This document shows, in pieces, positions 1-11,475 of a stretch of DNA of 64,000 nucleotides. Every line of letters starts with the position of its first letter. Within the stretch, counting starts at the first letter, position 1. The position numbers and the translations under genes are program-made. The DNA is from Aristolochia californica (Eukaryota > Streptophyta > Magnoliopsida > Piperales > Aristolochiaceae): NCBI GenBank assembly GCA_029961685.1, contig JARWKL010000008.1, positions 12,123,981-12,187,980 on the forward strand, read 5' to 3'. The notes below the pieces were generated by a model, which was not told the origin of the DNA, did not search any database, and saw only the letters and a list, made by a program, of their open reading frames with translations.

Positions 1-100
1 AATTTTTATTTTTTCTACTCCTAAAATTTTTGGATCATTAGGTCATTAGCAGCTTCAACATGTTTCTGGCTTGCATTTTCACCACATTTAAAACATGTTA
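1..100 (+). repeat. Partial monomer at left window edge
   Basis: The window opens inside a unit, within the T-rich stretch that follows the CCACCGCACGTTAAC box, and runs through the GGTCATT and AACATGTT landmarks to the first anchor at 101. The unit is cut by the window edge; there is no sign that the array ends here. Confidence 0.95.
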
Positions 101-2140
101 GGATCAATTAGAAATCTCATTCTTATAAAATTCCACCAAGCTATCAGGGGTTGAACTAGTGGAATTTCCCAACGAGGATAACAAAACATTGGTGTTCATT
201 TTTAGTGCGTGAAAATAATTTTCTTCACTCACATTTGGTTTAGTTTTCTAATTCTTTTGCATACATAAACCTTAAAATTTTCATTATGTTGTGATCTATA
301 TTTGCCTTACCTTTTTTTTTACGAGAAAACTGGGAGAGAGAAAAAGCAACCAAAAAAAAAAAATTAAACATTGAAAATGGAAATGCACAAATGCTGAAAA
401 AGATATTTCCAAAAAGTATCTGTGATTTTTTAGGTTCAGTTTTTGTAAAATAGGAAAAAAGTGGATAGTTTGGCTCTGGTAAATATCCCACCGGATGTTA
501 ACTTCAGAATTTTAATTTTTTCTACACCTTCAAATTTTTGGGTCATTAGGTCATTTGCATCTTCAACATGTTTCTGGCATGGATATCCACCACATTTAAA
601 ACATGTCAGGATCAATTAGAAATCTCTTTCTTATAAAATTCAACCAAGCTATCTGGTGTTGTACTAGTGGAATTTCCCCAACGTGGATAACAAAACTTTG
701 GTGTTCATTTTTAGTGCGTGAAAATAATTTTCTTTACTCACATTTATTATAGTTTTCAAATTCTTTTTCATACTTCAAATCTAAAATTTTCATTTTGTTG
801 TGATCTATATTTGCCTTATCTTTTTGTTTACGAGAAAACATGGAGAATGAAAAACTCAAGTTTGAAAAAAAAATTGAACATCCAAAATGGAAATGTGCAA
901 ATGCTGAGAGAGATAGTTCGAAAAACTATCAGTGATAATTTAGGTCCGGTTTTTGTAAAATAGGCAAAAAGTGGGTTGTTTGGCTCAGGCAAATATTCCA
1001 ACGCACATTGACTTGAGAATTTTAATTTTTTCTACTCCTAGAAAATTTTGGATCATTAGGTCATTTGCTTCTTCAACATGTTTCTGGCATGCATATCCAC
1101 CACATTTAAAACATGTTAGGTACAATTAGAAATCTCTTTCATATAAAATTCCGCAAGCTATCTGGGGTTGTACTAGTGGAATTTCCCCAACGTGGATCAC
1201 AAAACTTTGGTGTTTATTTTTAGTGGGTGAAAATAATTTTCTTCAGTCACATTTATTATTGTTTTAAATTCTTTTGCATACATAAACTCTAAAATTTTCA
1301 TTTTGTTCTGATCTATAGTTGCCTTATCTTTTTGATTACGAGAAAACTGGGAGAGTGAAAAACTCAAGTTTGAAAAAAAAAATTGAACATCCAAAATAGG
1401 AAATGCACAATTACTGATAAAGATAATTCCAAAAAGTATCTGAGATTTTTTAGCTCCGCTTTTTCAAAAATAAAGAAAAAGTGGGTTGTTTGGCTCTGGT
1501 AAGTATCCCACCGCACGTTAACTTGAGAATTTTAATTTTTTTTTCTCCTTAAAATTTTTGGATCATTAGGTCATTTGCATCTTCAACATGTTTGTGGCAT
1601 GCATATCCACCACATTTAAAACATGTTAGGATCAATTAGAAATCTCTTTCTTATAAAATTCCACCAAGCTATCTGGGGTTGTACTAGTGGAATTTTCCCA
1701 ATGTGGATAACAAAACTTTGGTGTTCATTTTTAGTGCGTGAAATTAATTTTCTTCACTCACATTTATTATTGTTTTCAAATTATTTTCCATACATAAACT
1801 CTAAATTTTTCATTTTGTTGTGATCTGCATTGGCCTTATCTTTTTATTTACGAGAAAATTGGGAGAGTGAAAAACTCAAGTTTGAAAAAAAAAAATTGAA
1901 CATCCAAAATGGAAATGCACAAATGTTGAGAGAGATAATTCAGAAAAGTATCTGTGATTTTTTAGGTCTTCTTTTTTTAAAATAGGTAAAATGTGGGTTG
2001 TTTGGCTCTTGTAAATGTCCCACCGATCGTTAAGTTTAGAATTTTAATTTTTTCTACTCTTTGAAATATTTGATTCATTAGGTCATTCGCATCTTCAACA
2101 TGTTTCTGGCATGTATATCCGCCACATTTAAAACATGTTA

Positions 2141-4183
2141 GGATCAATTAGAAATCTATTTGTTATAAAATTCCACCAAGCTATCAGGGGTTGTACTAGT
2201 GGAATTTCCCCAACGTGGATAACAAAACTTTGGTGTCAATTTTCAGTCCGTGAAAATAATTTTCATCACTCACATTTATTATAGTTTTCAAATAATTTTG
2301 CATACATAAACTCTAAAATTATAATTTTTTTGTGATCTATATTTGCCTTATCATTTTGTTTATGAGAAAACTGGGAGAGTGAAAAACTCAAGTTTGAAAA
2401 TAAAAAAATTGAACATCCAAAATGGAAATGCACAAATGCCGAGAGACATAATTCGAAAATGCATTTGTGATTTTTTAGGTCCATTTTTTGTAAAATTGGC
2501 AAAAAGTGGGTTGTTTGGCTCAGGTAAATATCCCACCGTACGTTAACTTGGGAATTTTAATTTTTTCTACTCCTTGAAATTTTGGGGTCATTAGGTCAGT
2601 TGCATCTTCAACAAGTTTCTGGCATTCATATCCACCACATTTAAAACATGTTAGGATCAATTAGAAATCTCATTCTTATAAAATTCCACCAAGCAATCTG
2701 GGGTTGTACTAGTGGAATTTCCCCAACGTGGATAACAAAATTTTGGTGTTCATTTTTAGCGTGTTAAAATAATTTTCTTCACTCACATTTATTATAGTTT
2801 TCAAATTCTTATGCGTATATAAACTCTAAAATTTTCATTTTGTTGTGATCTATATTTGCCTTATCTTTTTGTTTATGAGAAAATTGGGAGAGAAAAACTC
2901 AAGTTTGAAAAAAAAATATTGAACATCCAAAATTGAAATGCACATATGCTGAGAGAGATAATTCCAAAAAGCATATGTGATTTTTTAGGTCCACTTTTTG
3001 TAAAAAAGGCAAAAAGTGGGTTGTTTGGCTCTGGTAAATATCCCACCGAATGTTAACTTGAGAATTTTAATTTTTTCTTCTCCTTGAAATTTTTGGCTCA
3101 TTAGGTCATTTGCATCTTCAGCATATTTCTTGAATTCCTATCCACTACATTTAAAACATGTTAGGATCAATTAGAAATCTCTTTCTTATAAAATTCCACC
3201 AAGCTATCTGGGGTTGTACTAGTGGAATTTCCCCAAATTGGATAACAAAACTTTGGTGTTCATTTTTAGTGCGTGAAAATAATTTTCTTCATTCACTTTT
3301 ATTATAATATTCAAATTCTTTTGCATACATAAACTCTAAATTTTTCATTTTGTTGTAATCTATATTTTCCTTATCTTTTTGTTTACGACAAAACTGGGAG
3401 AGTGAAAAACTCAAGTTTGAAAAAAAAATTGAACATCCAAAATGGAAATGAACAAATGCTAAGAGAGATAATTCCAAAAAGTATCTGTGATTTTTTCGGT
3501 CCGCATTTTGTAAAATAGGCAAAAAGTGGGTTGTTTGGCTCTTGTAAATATCCCACCGCACATTAACTTTAGAATTTTAATTTTTTCCACTCCTTGAAAT
3601 TTTTGGATCATTAGGTCATTTTCATCTTACACATGTTTCGGGCATCAATATCCACCCCATTTAAAACATGTTAGTATCAATTAGAAATCTCTTTCTAATA
3701 AAATTCCACCAAGCTATCTGGGATTGTTCTAGTGGAATTTCCCCAACATGGATAACAAAACTTTGGTGTTAATTTTTAGTGCGTGAAAATAATTTTCTTC
3801 ACTCACATCTATTATAGTTTTGATATTATTTTCCAATCATAAAGTCTAAAATTTTCATTTTGTTGTGATCTATATTTGCCTTTTCATTTTGTTTACGAGA
3901 AAAATGGGAGAGTGAAAAACTCAAGTTTGAAAATAAAAAAATTGAACATCCAAAATGGAAATGCACAAGTGCTGAGAGAGATAATTCAAAAAATGCTCTG
4001 TGATTTTTTAGGTCCGCTTATCGTTAAATAGGCAAAAAGTGCGTTGTTTGGCTCTGGTAAGTATCCCACCTTATGTTAACTTGAGAAATTTAATTTTTTC
4101 TACTCGAAATTTTTGGATCGTTAGGTGATTTGCATTTTCAACATGTTTCTGGCATGGATTTCCACCACATTTAAAACATGTTA
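2141..4183 (+). repeat. Four-unit block resembling 33074-35040
   Basis: Units 2141, 2653, 3164 and 3674 match units 33074, 33587, 34099 and 34610 at offsets of 30933-30936 bp. Shared variants: TCAGGGGTTGTACTAG and AAAATTATAATTT in the first pair; TTCTTATGC and ATTGAACATCCAAAATTG in the second; TTCAAATTC after an altered ATAGT/ATAAT, GAAATGAACAAATGCTGA and GCATTTTGTAAAATAG in the third; the interrupted A-tract in the fourth. The last pair is less distinctive in its 5' half. Confidence 0.7.
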
Positions 4184-5709
4184 GGATCAATTAGAAATCT
4201 CTTTCTTATAAAATTCCACCAAGCTATTTGGGGTTGTACTAGTGGAATTTCCCAATTGTGAATAACAAAACTTTGGAGTTGATTTTTACTACGTGAAAAT
4301 TATTTTCTTCACTCACATTTATTATAGTTTTCAAATTCTTTTGCATACATAAACTCTAAAATTTTCATTTGGTTGTGATCTATATTTGGCTTATCTTTTT
4401 GTTTACGAGAAAACTATGAGAGTGAAAAACTGAAGTTTGAAAAAAAAAAATTGAACCTCCAAAATGGAAATGCTCAAATGCTGAGCAAGATAATTCCAAA
4501 ATGTATATGTGATTTTTTAGGTCCTCTTGTTGAAAAATAGTCAAAAAGTGCGTTGTTTGTCTTAGGTAAATATCCCACCGCACGTTAACTTGAGAATTTT
4601 AATTTTTTCTACTCAAAATTTTTTGATCATTAGGTTATTTGCATCTTCAACATGTTTCTGGCATGCATATTCACCACATTTAAAACATGCTAGGATCAAT
4701 TAGAAATCTCTTTCTTATAAAATTCCACCAAGCTATCTGGGCTTGTACTAGTGGAATTTCCCCAACGTGGATAACAAAACGTTGGTGTTCATTTTCTGCA
4801 TGTGAAAATAAATTTCTTCACTCAAATTTATTATAAATTTCAAATTATTTTGGATACATAAACTTTGAAATTTTAATTTTTTGTAATCTATATTTGCCTT
4901 ATGTTTTTGTTTACGAGAAAACTGGGAGAGAGAAAAACTCAAGTTTGAAAAAAAAATTGAATATCCAAAAAGGAAATGCACAAATACTGAGAGACATAAT
5001 TCGAAAATGTATCTATGATTTTTTAGGTTCGCTTTTTGTAAAATAGGCAAAAAGTAGGTTGTTTGGCTCTGGTAAATATCCCACCGGACGTTAACTTGAG
5101 AATTTTAATTTTTTCTACTGTAAATTTTTGGATCATTAGGTCATTTGCATCTTCAACATGTTTCAAGCATGCATATCCACCACATTTAAAACATGTTAGG
5201 ATCAATTAGAAATCTCTTTCTTATAAAATTCCTCCAAGCTATCTTGGGGTTGTACTAGTGGAATTTCCCCATCATGGATAAAAAAACTTCTGTGTTCAAT
5301 TTTAGTGTGTGAAAATACTTTTCTTCACTCAGATTTATTATAGTTTTCAAATTCTTTTGCATACAAAACTCTAAAATTTTCATTTAGTTGTGATCTATAT
5401 TTGCCTTATCTCTTTGTTTACGAGAAAATTGGGAGAGAGAAAAACTCAAGTTTGAAAAAAAAAATTGAACATCCATAATGGAAATCCACAAATGCTTAGA
5501 GAGATAATTCAAAAAAGTATCTGTGATTTTTAAGGTCTGCTTTTTGTAAAATAGCCAAAAAGTTGTTTGTTTGGCTCTGGTAAATACTCCACCGCACGTT
5601 AACTTGAGAATTCCAATTTTTTCAACTCGTTGAAATTTTTGGATCATTAGGTCATTTGCATTTTCAACATGTTTCTGGCATGCATATCCACCACATTTAA
5701 AACATGTTA
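2653..5709 (+). repeat. Six-unit block, copy 1 (partner 16879-19935)
   Basis: Units 2653, 3164, 3674, 4184, 4693 and 5199 match units 16879 (3' half), 17390, 17901, 18408, 18917 and 19425 in order at a near-constant offset of 14224-14227 bp. Shared rare variants include CATATGTGATTTTTTAGG and TTTTTTCTTCTCCTT (first unit), CCCAAATTGG and ATTATAATATTC (second), GGGATTGTTCTAGTGG (third), GGAGTTGATTTTTACT (fourth), GGGCTTGTACTAG with TTTTTTGTAATC (fifth), and CCTCCAAGC with CATTTAGTTGTG (sixth). A constant offset over about 3 kb shows one segmental duplication of the array. Confidence 0.85.
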
Positions 5710-6218
5710 GGATCAATTAGAAATCTTTCTTATAAAATTCCACCATGCTATCTGGGGTTGTACTAGTGGAATTTCGCCTATATGAATAACAAAACTTTGG
5801 TGTTCATTTTTAGTGCATGAAAATAATTTTCTTCACTTACATTTATTATAGTTTTGAGATTCCTTTGCAGACATAAACTTTAAAATTCTCATTTTGTTGT
5901 GATCTAAATTTGCCTTATCTTTTTGCTTACAAGAAAACTGGGAGAGAAAAACTCAAGTTTGAATAAAAAAAATTGAACATCCAAAATGGAGATGCATAAA
6001 TGCCGAGAGACATAATTCCAAAAAGCATCTGTGATTTTTTAGGTCCATTTTTTGTAAAATAGGCAAAAATTGGGTTGTTTGGCTCAGGTAAATATCCCAC
6101 CGTACGTTAACTTGAGAATTTTATGTTTTTTCTACTCCTCGAAATTTTTGGGTCATTAGGTCACTTGCATCTTCAACATGTTTCTGGCATGCATATCCAC
6201 CACATTTAAAACATGTTA
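5710..6218 (+). repeat. Chimeric monomer (5' half like 7241, 3' half like 2141)
   Basis: The first half shares CCACCATGCTATC, TTTCGCCTATATGAATAAC (TATGTGAATAAC in 7241) and a TTCACTTACATTT variant with the unit starting at 7241. The second half shares GCCGAGAGACATAATTC, TTTAGGTCCATTTTTTG, GGCTCAGGTAAATATC, CACCGTACGTTAAC and a TTTTTGGGTCATTAGG variant with the unit starting at 2141. The switch lies near the A-run at about 5955-5975. This is the pattern left by crossing-over between two misaligned units. Confidence 0.7.
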
Positions 6219-6728
6219 GGATCAATTAGAAATCTCTTTATTATAAAATTCCACCAAGCTATATGGGGTTGTACTAGTGGAATTTCCCCAACGTGGATAA
6301 CAAAACTTTGGTGCTCATTTTTAGTGCGTGAAAATAATTTTCTTCACTCACATTTATTATAGTTTTCAAATTCTTTTGCATACATAAACTCTAAAATTTT
6401 CATTTTGTTGTGATCTATATTTGCTTTATCTTTTTGTTTACGAAAAATTGGGAGAGGGAAAAACTCAAGTTTGAAAAAAAAATATTGAACATCCAAAATT
6501 GAAATGAACATATGCTGAGAGAGATAATTCCAAAAAGTATCTGTGATTTTTTAGGTCCGCATTTTGTAAAATAGGCAAAAAGTGGGTTGTTTGGCTCTGG
6601 CAATTATCCCACCGCGCATTAACTTTAGAATTTTAATTTTTTCCACTCCTTGAAATTTTTGGATCATTAGGACATTTTCATCTTACAATGTTTCTCACAT
6701 GCATATCCACCACATTTAAAACATGTTA
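6219..6728 (+). repeat. Chimeric monomer (2653-like then 3164-like)
   Basis: The A-run region carries ATATTGAACATCCAAAATTG and a CATATGCTGAG as in unit 2653. From about 6540 it carries GTCCGCATTTTGTAAAAT, CATTAACTTTAGAATTTT, TTTTTTCCACTCC and CATTTTCATCTTAC as in unit 3164. It follows directly on the 2141-like half of the previous unit, so the order 2141-, 2653-, 3164-type is kept with one unit length lost in the fusion. Confidence 0.65.
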
Positions 6729-7240
6729 GGATCAATTAGAAATCTCTTTCTAAAAAAATTCCTCCAAGCTATCTGGGATTGTTCTAGTGGAATTTCCCCA
6801 ACGTGGATAACAAAACTTTGGCGTTAATTTTTAGTGCGTGAAAGTAATTTTCTTCACTCACATTTATTATAACTTTCAAATTCTTTTGCATACAAAACTC
6901 TAAAATTTTCATTTAGTTGTGATCTATATTTGCCTTATCTTTTTGTTTACGAGAAAACTGGGAGAGATAAAAACTCAATATTTAAAAAAAAAAAATTGAA
7001 CATCCAAAATGGGAATCCACAAATACTGAGAGAGATAATTCAAAAAAGTATCTGTGATTTTTAAGGTCTGGTTTTGGTAAAATAGCCAAAAAGTTGGTTG
7101 TTTGGCTCTGGTAAATACCCCACCGCACGTTAACTTGAGAATTTTAATTCTTTCAACTCGTTGAAATTTTTGGATCATTAAGTCATTTGCATTTTCAACA
7201 TGTTTCTGGCATGCATATCCACCACATTTAAAACATGTTA
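6729..7240 (+). repeat. Chimeric monomer (3674-like then 5199-like)
   Basis: The first part has GGGATTGTTCTAGTGG and GTTAATTTTTAGTGCG as in unit 3674. The rest has TACAAAACTCTAAAATT, CATTTAGTTGTG, TTTTTAAGGTCTG, CCAAAAAGTTGGTTG and ACTCGTTGAAATTTTTGG as in unit 5199. Relative to the order seen at 3674-5709, the equivalent of three unit lengths is missing. A second near-match of the 3' part is unit 19425. Confidence 0.65.
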
Positions 7241-7966
7241 GGATCAATTAGAAATCTCTTTCTTATAAAATTCCACCATGCTATCTGGGGTTGTACTAGT
7301 GGAATTTCGCCTATGTGAATAACAAAACTTTGGTGTTCATTTTTAGTGCGTGAAAATAATTTTCTTCACTTACATTTATTATAGTTTTCAAATTCTTTTG
7401 CATTCATAAACTTTAAAATTTTTATTTTGTTGTGATCTCAATTTGCCTTATCTTTTTGTCTACAAGAAACTGGGAGAGAGAAAAACACAAGTTTGAAAAA
7501 AAAAATTGAACATCCAAAATGGAAATGCACAAATACTGAGAGAGATAATTCCAAAAAGTATTTGTGATTTTTTAGGTCCGCATTTTTTAAAATAGGCAAA
7601 AAGTGGGTTGTTTGGCTCTGGTAAATATTCCACCGCACGCTAACTTGAGAATTTTAATTTTCCTTATCATTTTGTTTACGACAAATCTGGGAGAGTGAAA
7701 AACTCAAGTTTGAAAATAAAAAAATTTAACATCCAAAATGGAAATGCACAAATGCTGAGAGACATAATTCCAAAAAGTTTCTATGACTTTTTTGGTCTGT
7801 TTTTTGTAAAATAGGCAAAAAGTGGATTGTTCGGCTCTGGTAAATATCCCTCTGCACGTTAACTTGAGAATTTTAATTTTTTCTACTCGAAATTTTTGGA
7901 TAAATAGGTCACTTTCATCTTTAACATTTTTCTGGCATGCATATCCACCACATTTAAAACATGTTA
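7241..7966 (+). repeat. Oversized unit, 726 bp (fused partial monomers)
   Basis: The unit runs normally to the AGAATTTTAATTT stretch at about 7648-7660 and then jumps back to the CCTTATCATTTTGTTTAC landmark at 7662, which belongs some 290 bp further on in the following monomer. So either two monomers are fused by a 294-bp deletion, or about 216 bp is partially duplicated. The second part carries the interrupted A-tract and GTTTCTATGACTTTTTTGG. Unit 19936 matches both ends (TCTCAATTTGCCTTATC in front, GTGGATTGTT, ATCCCTCTGC and GATAAATAG behind) but is only 507 bp. Junction homology is a few T residues. Confidence 0.85.
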
Positions 7967-8985
7967 GGATCAATTAGAAATTTTTTTTTTATAAAATTCC
8001 ACTGAGCTATCTGGGGTTGTACTAGTGCAATTTCCCCAACATGGATAATAAAACTTTGGTGTTCATTTTTAGTCCATGAAAATAACTTTCTTCACTCACT
8101 TTTATAATAGTTTTCAAATTCTTTTGCATACATAACCTCTAAAATTTTCATTTTGTTGTGATCTATATTTTCCATATCTTTTTGTTTACGAGAAAACAGG
8201 GAGAGTGAAAAACTCAAGTTTGAAAAAAAACTTGAACATCCAAAATGGAAATGCACAAATGCTGAGAGAGATAATTTCAAAAAGTCTCTATGATTATTTA
8301 GGTTCGCTTGTTGTAAAATAGGCAAAAAGTGGGTTGTTTGGCTCTGTTAAATATCCCACCGTACGTTAACTTGAGAATTTTAATTTTTTCGACTCCTTGA
8401 AATTTTTGGATCATTAGGTCATTTGCATCTTCGACATGTTTCTGCATGCATATCCACCACATTTAAAACATGTTAGGATCAATTAGAAATCTCTTTCTTA
8501 TAAAATTCCACCAAGCCATCTGGGGTTGTACTAGTGGAAATTCCCCAATGTGGATAACAAAACTTTGGTGTTCATTTTTAGTGCGTGACAATAATTTTCT
8601 GCACTCACATTTATTATAGTTTTCAAATTCTTTTGCATACATACACTCTAAAATTTTGATTTTGTTGTGATCTATATTTGCCTAATCTTTTTGTTTACAG
8701 GAAAACAGGAGAGTGAAAAACTCGAGTTTGAAAAAAAAAATTGAACATCCAAAATGGAAATGCACAAATGTTGAGAGAGATAATGCCAAAAAGTATCTGA
8801 GGTTTTTTAGGTTCACTCTTTTTAAAATACCCAAAAAGTGGGTTTTTTGGCTCTGGTAAATATCCCACCGCACGTTAACTTGAGAATTTAAATTTTTTCT
8901 ACTCCTTGAAACTTTTGGATCATTACGTCATTTGCATCTTCAACATGTTTCTGGCATGCATATCCACCACATTTAAAACAGGTTA
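7967..8985 (+). repeat. Two-unit block, copy 1 (partner 20443-21466)
   Basis: Units 7967 and 8476 match 20443 and 20956 at offsets of 12476 and 12480 bp. Shared variants: TAGTGCAATTTCCCC, ACTTTTATAATAG, CATAACCTCTAAAATTTTC, TATTTTCCATATC, GTCTCTATGATTATTTAGG, CGCTTGTTGTAAAATAGG and TTTTTTCGACTCC. This continues the homology between the left block and 16879-21466, after the extra units of 5710-7240. Confidence 0.85.
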
Positions 8986-10516
8986 GCAACAATTAGAAAT
9001 CTGTTTCTTATAAAATTCCACCAAGCTACCATGGGCTGTACTAGTGGAATTTCCCCAACGTGGATAAAACCACTTTGGTGTTCATTTTTAGTGCGTGAAA
9101 ATAATTTTCTTGACTCACATTTATTATAGTTTTCAAATTCTTTTGCATATATAAACTCTAAAATTTTCATTTTATTGTGATCTATATTTGCCTTATCTTT
9201 TTTTTTACGTGAAAATTGTGAGAGAGAAAAACTAAATTTTGAAAAAGAAAAATTGAACCTCCAAAATGGAAATGCACATATGTTGAGAGAGAAATTCCAA
9301 AAAGTATCTGTGACTTTTTAGGTGCACTTTTTGTAAAATAGGCCAAAAGTGGGTTGTTTGGCTCTGGTAAATACCCCACCGCACGTTAACTTGAGAATAT
9401 TAATTTTTTCTACTCCTTTAAATTTTTGGATCATTAGAACATTTGCATCTTCAGCATGTTTCTGGCATGCCTATCCACCACATTTAAAACATGTTAGGAT
9501 CAATTAGAAATCTCTTTCTTATAAAATTCCACCACGCTATCTGGGGTTGTACTATTGGAATTTCCCCAAAGCGGATAACAAAACTTTGGCGTTCATTTTT
9601 AGTGCGTGAAAATAATTTCTTCATTCACATTTATTATACTATTCAAATTCTTTTGCATACATAAACTCTAAAATTTTCATTTTGTTGTGATCTATATTTT
9701 CCTTATCTTTTTGTTTACGAGAAAACTGGGAGAGTCAGAAACTCAAGTTTGAAACAAAAAATTGAACATCCAAAATGGAAATGTACAAATGCTGAGAGAG
9801 ATAATTCCAAAAAGTATCTTTAACTTTTTAGGTCTGCATTTTGAAAAATATGCAAAAAGTGGGTTGTTTGGCTCAGGTAAATATCCCACCACAGGTTAAC
9901 TTTAGAATTTAATTTTTTTCCACTCCATGAAATTTTGGATCATTAGGTCATTTTCATCGTCAACATGTTTCTGGCATGCATATCCACCAAATTTAAAACA
10001 TGTTAGGATCAATTAGAAATCTCTTTCTAAAAAATTCTACCAAGTTATCTAGGGTTGTACTAGTGGAATTTCCCCAACATGGATAACAAAACTTTGGTGT
10101 TAATTTTTAGTGCGTGAAAATAATTTTCTTCACTCACATTTATTATAGTTTTCAAATTATTTTGCATACATAAACTTTAAAATTTTCATTTTGTTGAGAT
10201 CTATATTTGCCTTATCATTTTGTTTACGACAAAACTGGGATAGTGAAAAACTCAAGTTGGAAAATAAAAAAATTGAACATCCAAAATGGAAATGCACAAA
10301 TGTGGGAGACATAATTCCAAAAAGTATCTATGATTTTTTAGGTCCATTTTTTTGTAAAATAGGCAAAAAGTGGGTTGTTTGGCTCTGTAAATATCCCACC
10401 GCACGTTAACTTGAGAAATTTAATTTCTTCTACTCCTTGAATTTTTTGGATCATTAGGTCATTTACATCTTCAACATGATTCTGGCATGCATATCCACCA
10501 CATTTAAAACATGTTA
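7967..10516 (+). repeat. Run of 5 regular monomers (units 16-20)
   Basis: Unit starts are 7967, 8476, 8986, 9497 and 10006 (509-511 bp each). Unit 7967 has TAGTGCAATTTCCCC, TTAGTCCATGA and CATAACCTCTAAAATT, shared with units 10517 and 20443. Unit 8476 is preceded by CTTCGACATGTTTCTGCATG and has GTGGAAATTCCCC, both shared with unit 20956. Unit 10006 has the interrupted A-tract. Confidence 0.95.
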
Positions 10517-10987
10517 GGATCAATTAGAAATCTCTTTCTAATAAAATTCCACCAAGCTATCTGGGGTTGTACTAGTGCAATTTCCCCAACCTGGATAACA
10601 AAACTTTGGTGTTCATTTTTAGTCCATGACAATAATTTTCTTCATTCACTTTTATAATAGTTTTCAAATTCTTTTGCATACATAACCTCTAAAATTTTCA
10701 TTTTGTTGTGATCTATATTTTCCATATCTTTTTGGTTACGAGAAAACTGGGAGAGTGAAAAACTCAAGTTTGAAAAAAAAAATTGAACATCCAAAATGGA
10801 AATGCACAAATGCTGAGAGAGATAATTCCAAAAAGTATCTGTGATTTTTTTGGCTCTAGTAAATATGCCACCGCATGTTAACTTCAGAATTTTAATTTTT
10901 TCTACTCCTTGAAATTTTTGGATCATTAGGGCATTTCTTCTTCAACAAGTTTCTGGCATGTATATCCACCACATTTAAAACATTATA
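8986..10987 (+). repeat. Four-unit block, copy 1 (partner 37077-39108)
   Basis: Units 8986, 9497, 10006 and 10517 match units 37077, 37587, 38088 and 38600 at offsets of 28082-28091 bp. Shared rare variants: GAGAGAGAAAAACT followed by an AATTTTGAAAAA, and GAGAAATTCC lacking the usual TA (first pair); CCACCACGCTATC, CTATTGGAATTTCCCC and AAAGCGGATAAC (second); TTTTTTCCACTCCATGAAAT at the boundary and the interrupted A-tract (third); AGTGCAATTTCCCC with ACTTTTATAATAG and TGACAATAATTTTC (fourth). Confidence 0.85.
10517..10987 (+). repeat. Short unit, 471 bp (39-bp deletion)
   Basis: At 10841-10860 the sequence reads GTGATTTTTTTGGCTCTAGT. The canonical stretch from AGGTCC through GTGGGTTGTT, 39 bp, is missing. 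The breakpoints share a run of T, so a short direct repeat probably mediated the loss. The rest of the unit is of the 7967 / 20443 type. Confidence 0.9.
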
Positions 10988-11475
10988 GGGTCAATTAGGA
11001 ATCTCTTTTTTATAAAATTCCACCAAGCTATCTGGGGTTGTACTAGTGGAATTTCCCCAACGTGGATAACAAAACTTTGGTGTTTATTTTTAGTGCGTGA
11101 AAATAACTTTCTCCACTCACATTTACTATAGTTTTCAAATTCTTTGGCATACATAAACTCTAAAATTTCCATTTTGTTGTGATCTATATTTGCCTAATCT
11201 TGTGAAAAAATCAAGTTTCAAAAAAAAAAATTGAACATCCAAAATGCAAATGCACAAATGCTGAGAGAGATAATTCCAAAAAGTATCTGGGATTTTTTAG
11301 GTTAGGTTTTTGTAAAATAGGCAAAAAGTGGGTTGTTTGGCTCTAGTAAATATCCCACCGTACGTTAACTTGAGAATTTTAATTTTTTCTACTCTTTGAA
11401 ATGTTTGGATCATTAGGTCATTTGCATCTTCAACATGTTTCTGGCATGCATATCCATCATCTTTAAAACATGTTA
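10988..11475 (+). repeat. Short unit, 488 bp (24-bp deletion)
   Basis: At 11191-11212 the sequence goes from TGCCTAATCTT directly to GTGAAAAAATC. The usual TTTGTTTACGAGAAAACTGG and the following GAGA (24 bp in all) are absent. This is the second deleted unit in a row. The start anchor is altered (CATTATAGGGTC). Confidence 0.88.

Larger units (their letters stand above)
101..7240 (+). repeat. Run of 14 regular monomers (units 1-14)
   Basis: Unit starts are 101, 609, 1119, 1629, 2141, 2653, 3164, 3674, 4184, 4693, 5199, 5710, 6219 and 6729; spacings are 506-512 bp. Units starting at 2141 and 3674 carry the interrupted A-tract (AAATAAAAAAATT). Units at 4184, 4693 and 5199 are distinctive. The first has TTGTGAATAAC in place of CGTGGATAAC. 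The second has GGGCTTGTACTAG and AACGTTGGTG. The third has ATCTTGGGGTTG and CATTTAGTTGTG. These three reappear in the same order at 18408-19935. Units at 5710, 6219 and 6729 look chimeric and are annotated separately. Confidence 0.95.

Noticed and set aside
1623..1823. Plus-strand ATG frame of about 66 codons beginning MLGSIRNL, repeated at 12489, 26003, 40120 and elsewhere
   Set aside because: It begins at the ATG of the AACATGTTAGG anchor, so it recurs with the repeat. It survives uninterrupted in only a minority of the 126 units and has no domain or codon-use signal.
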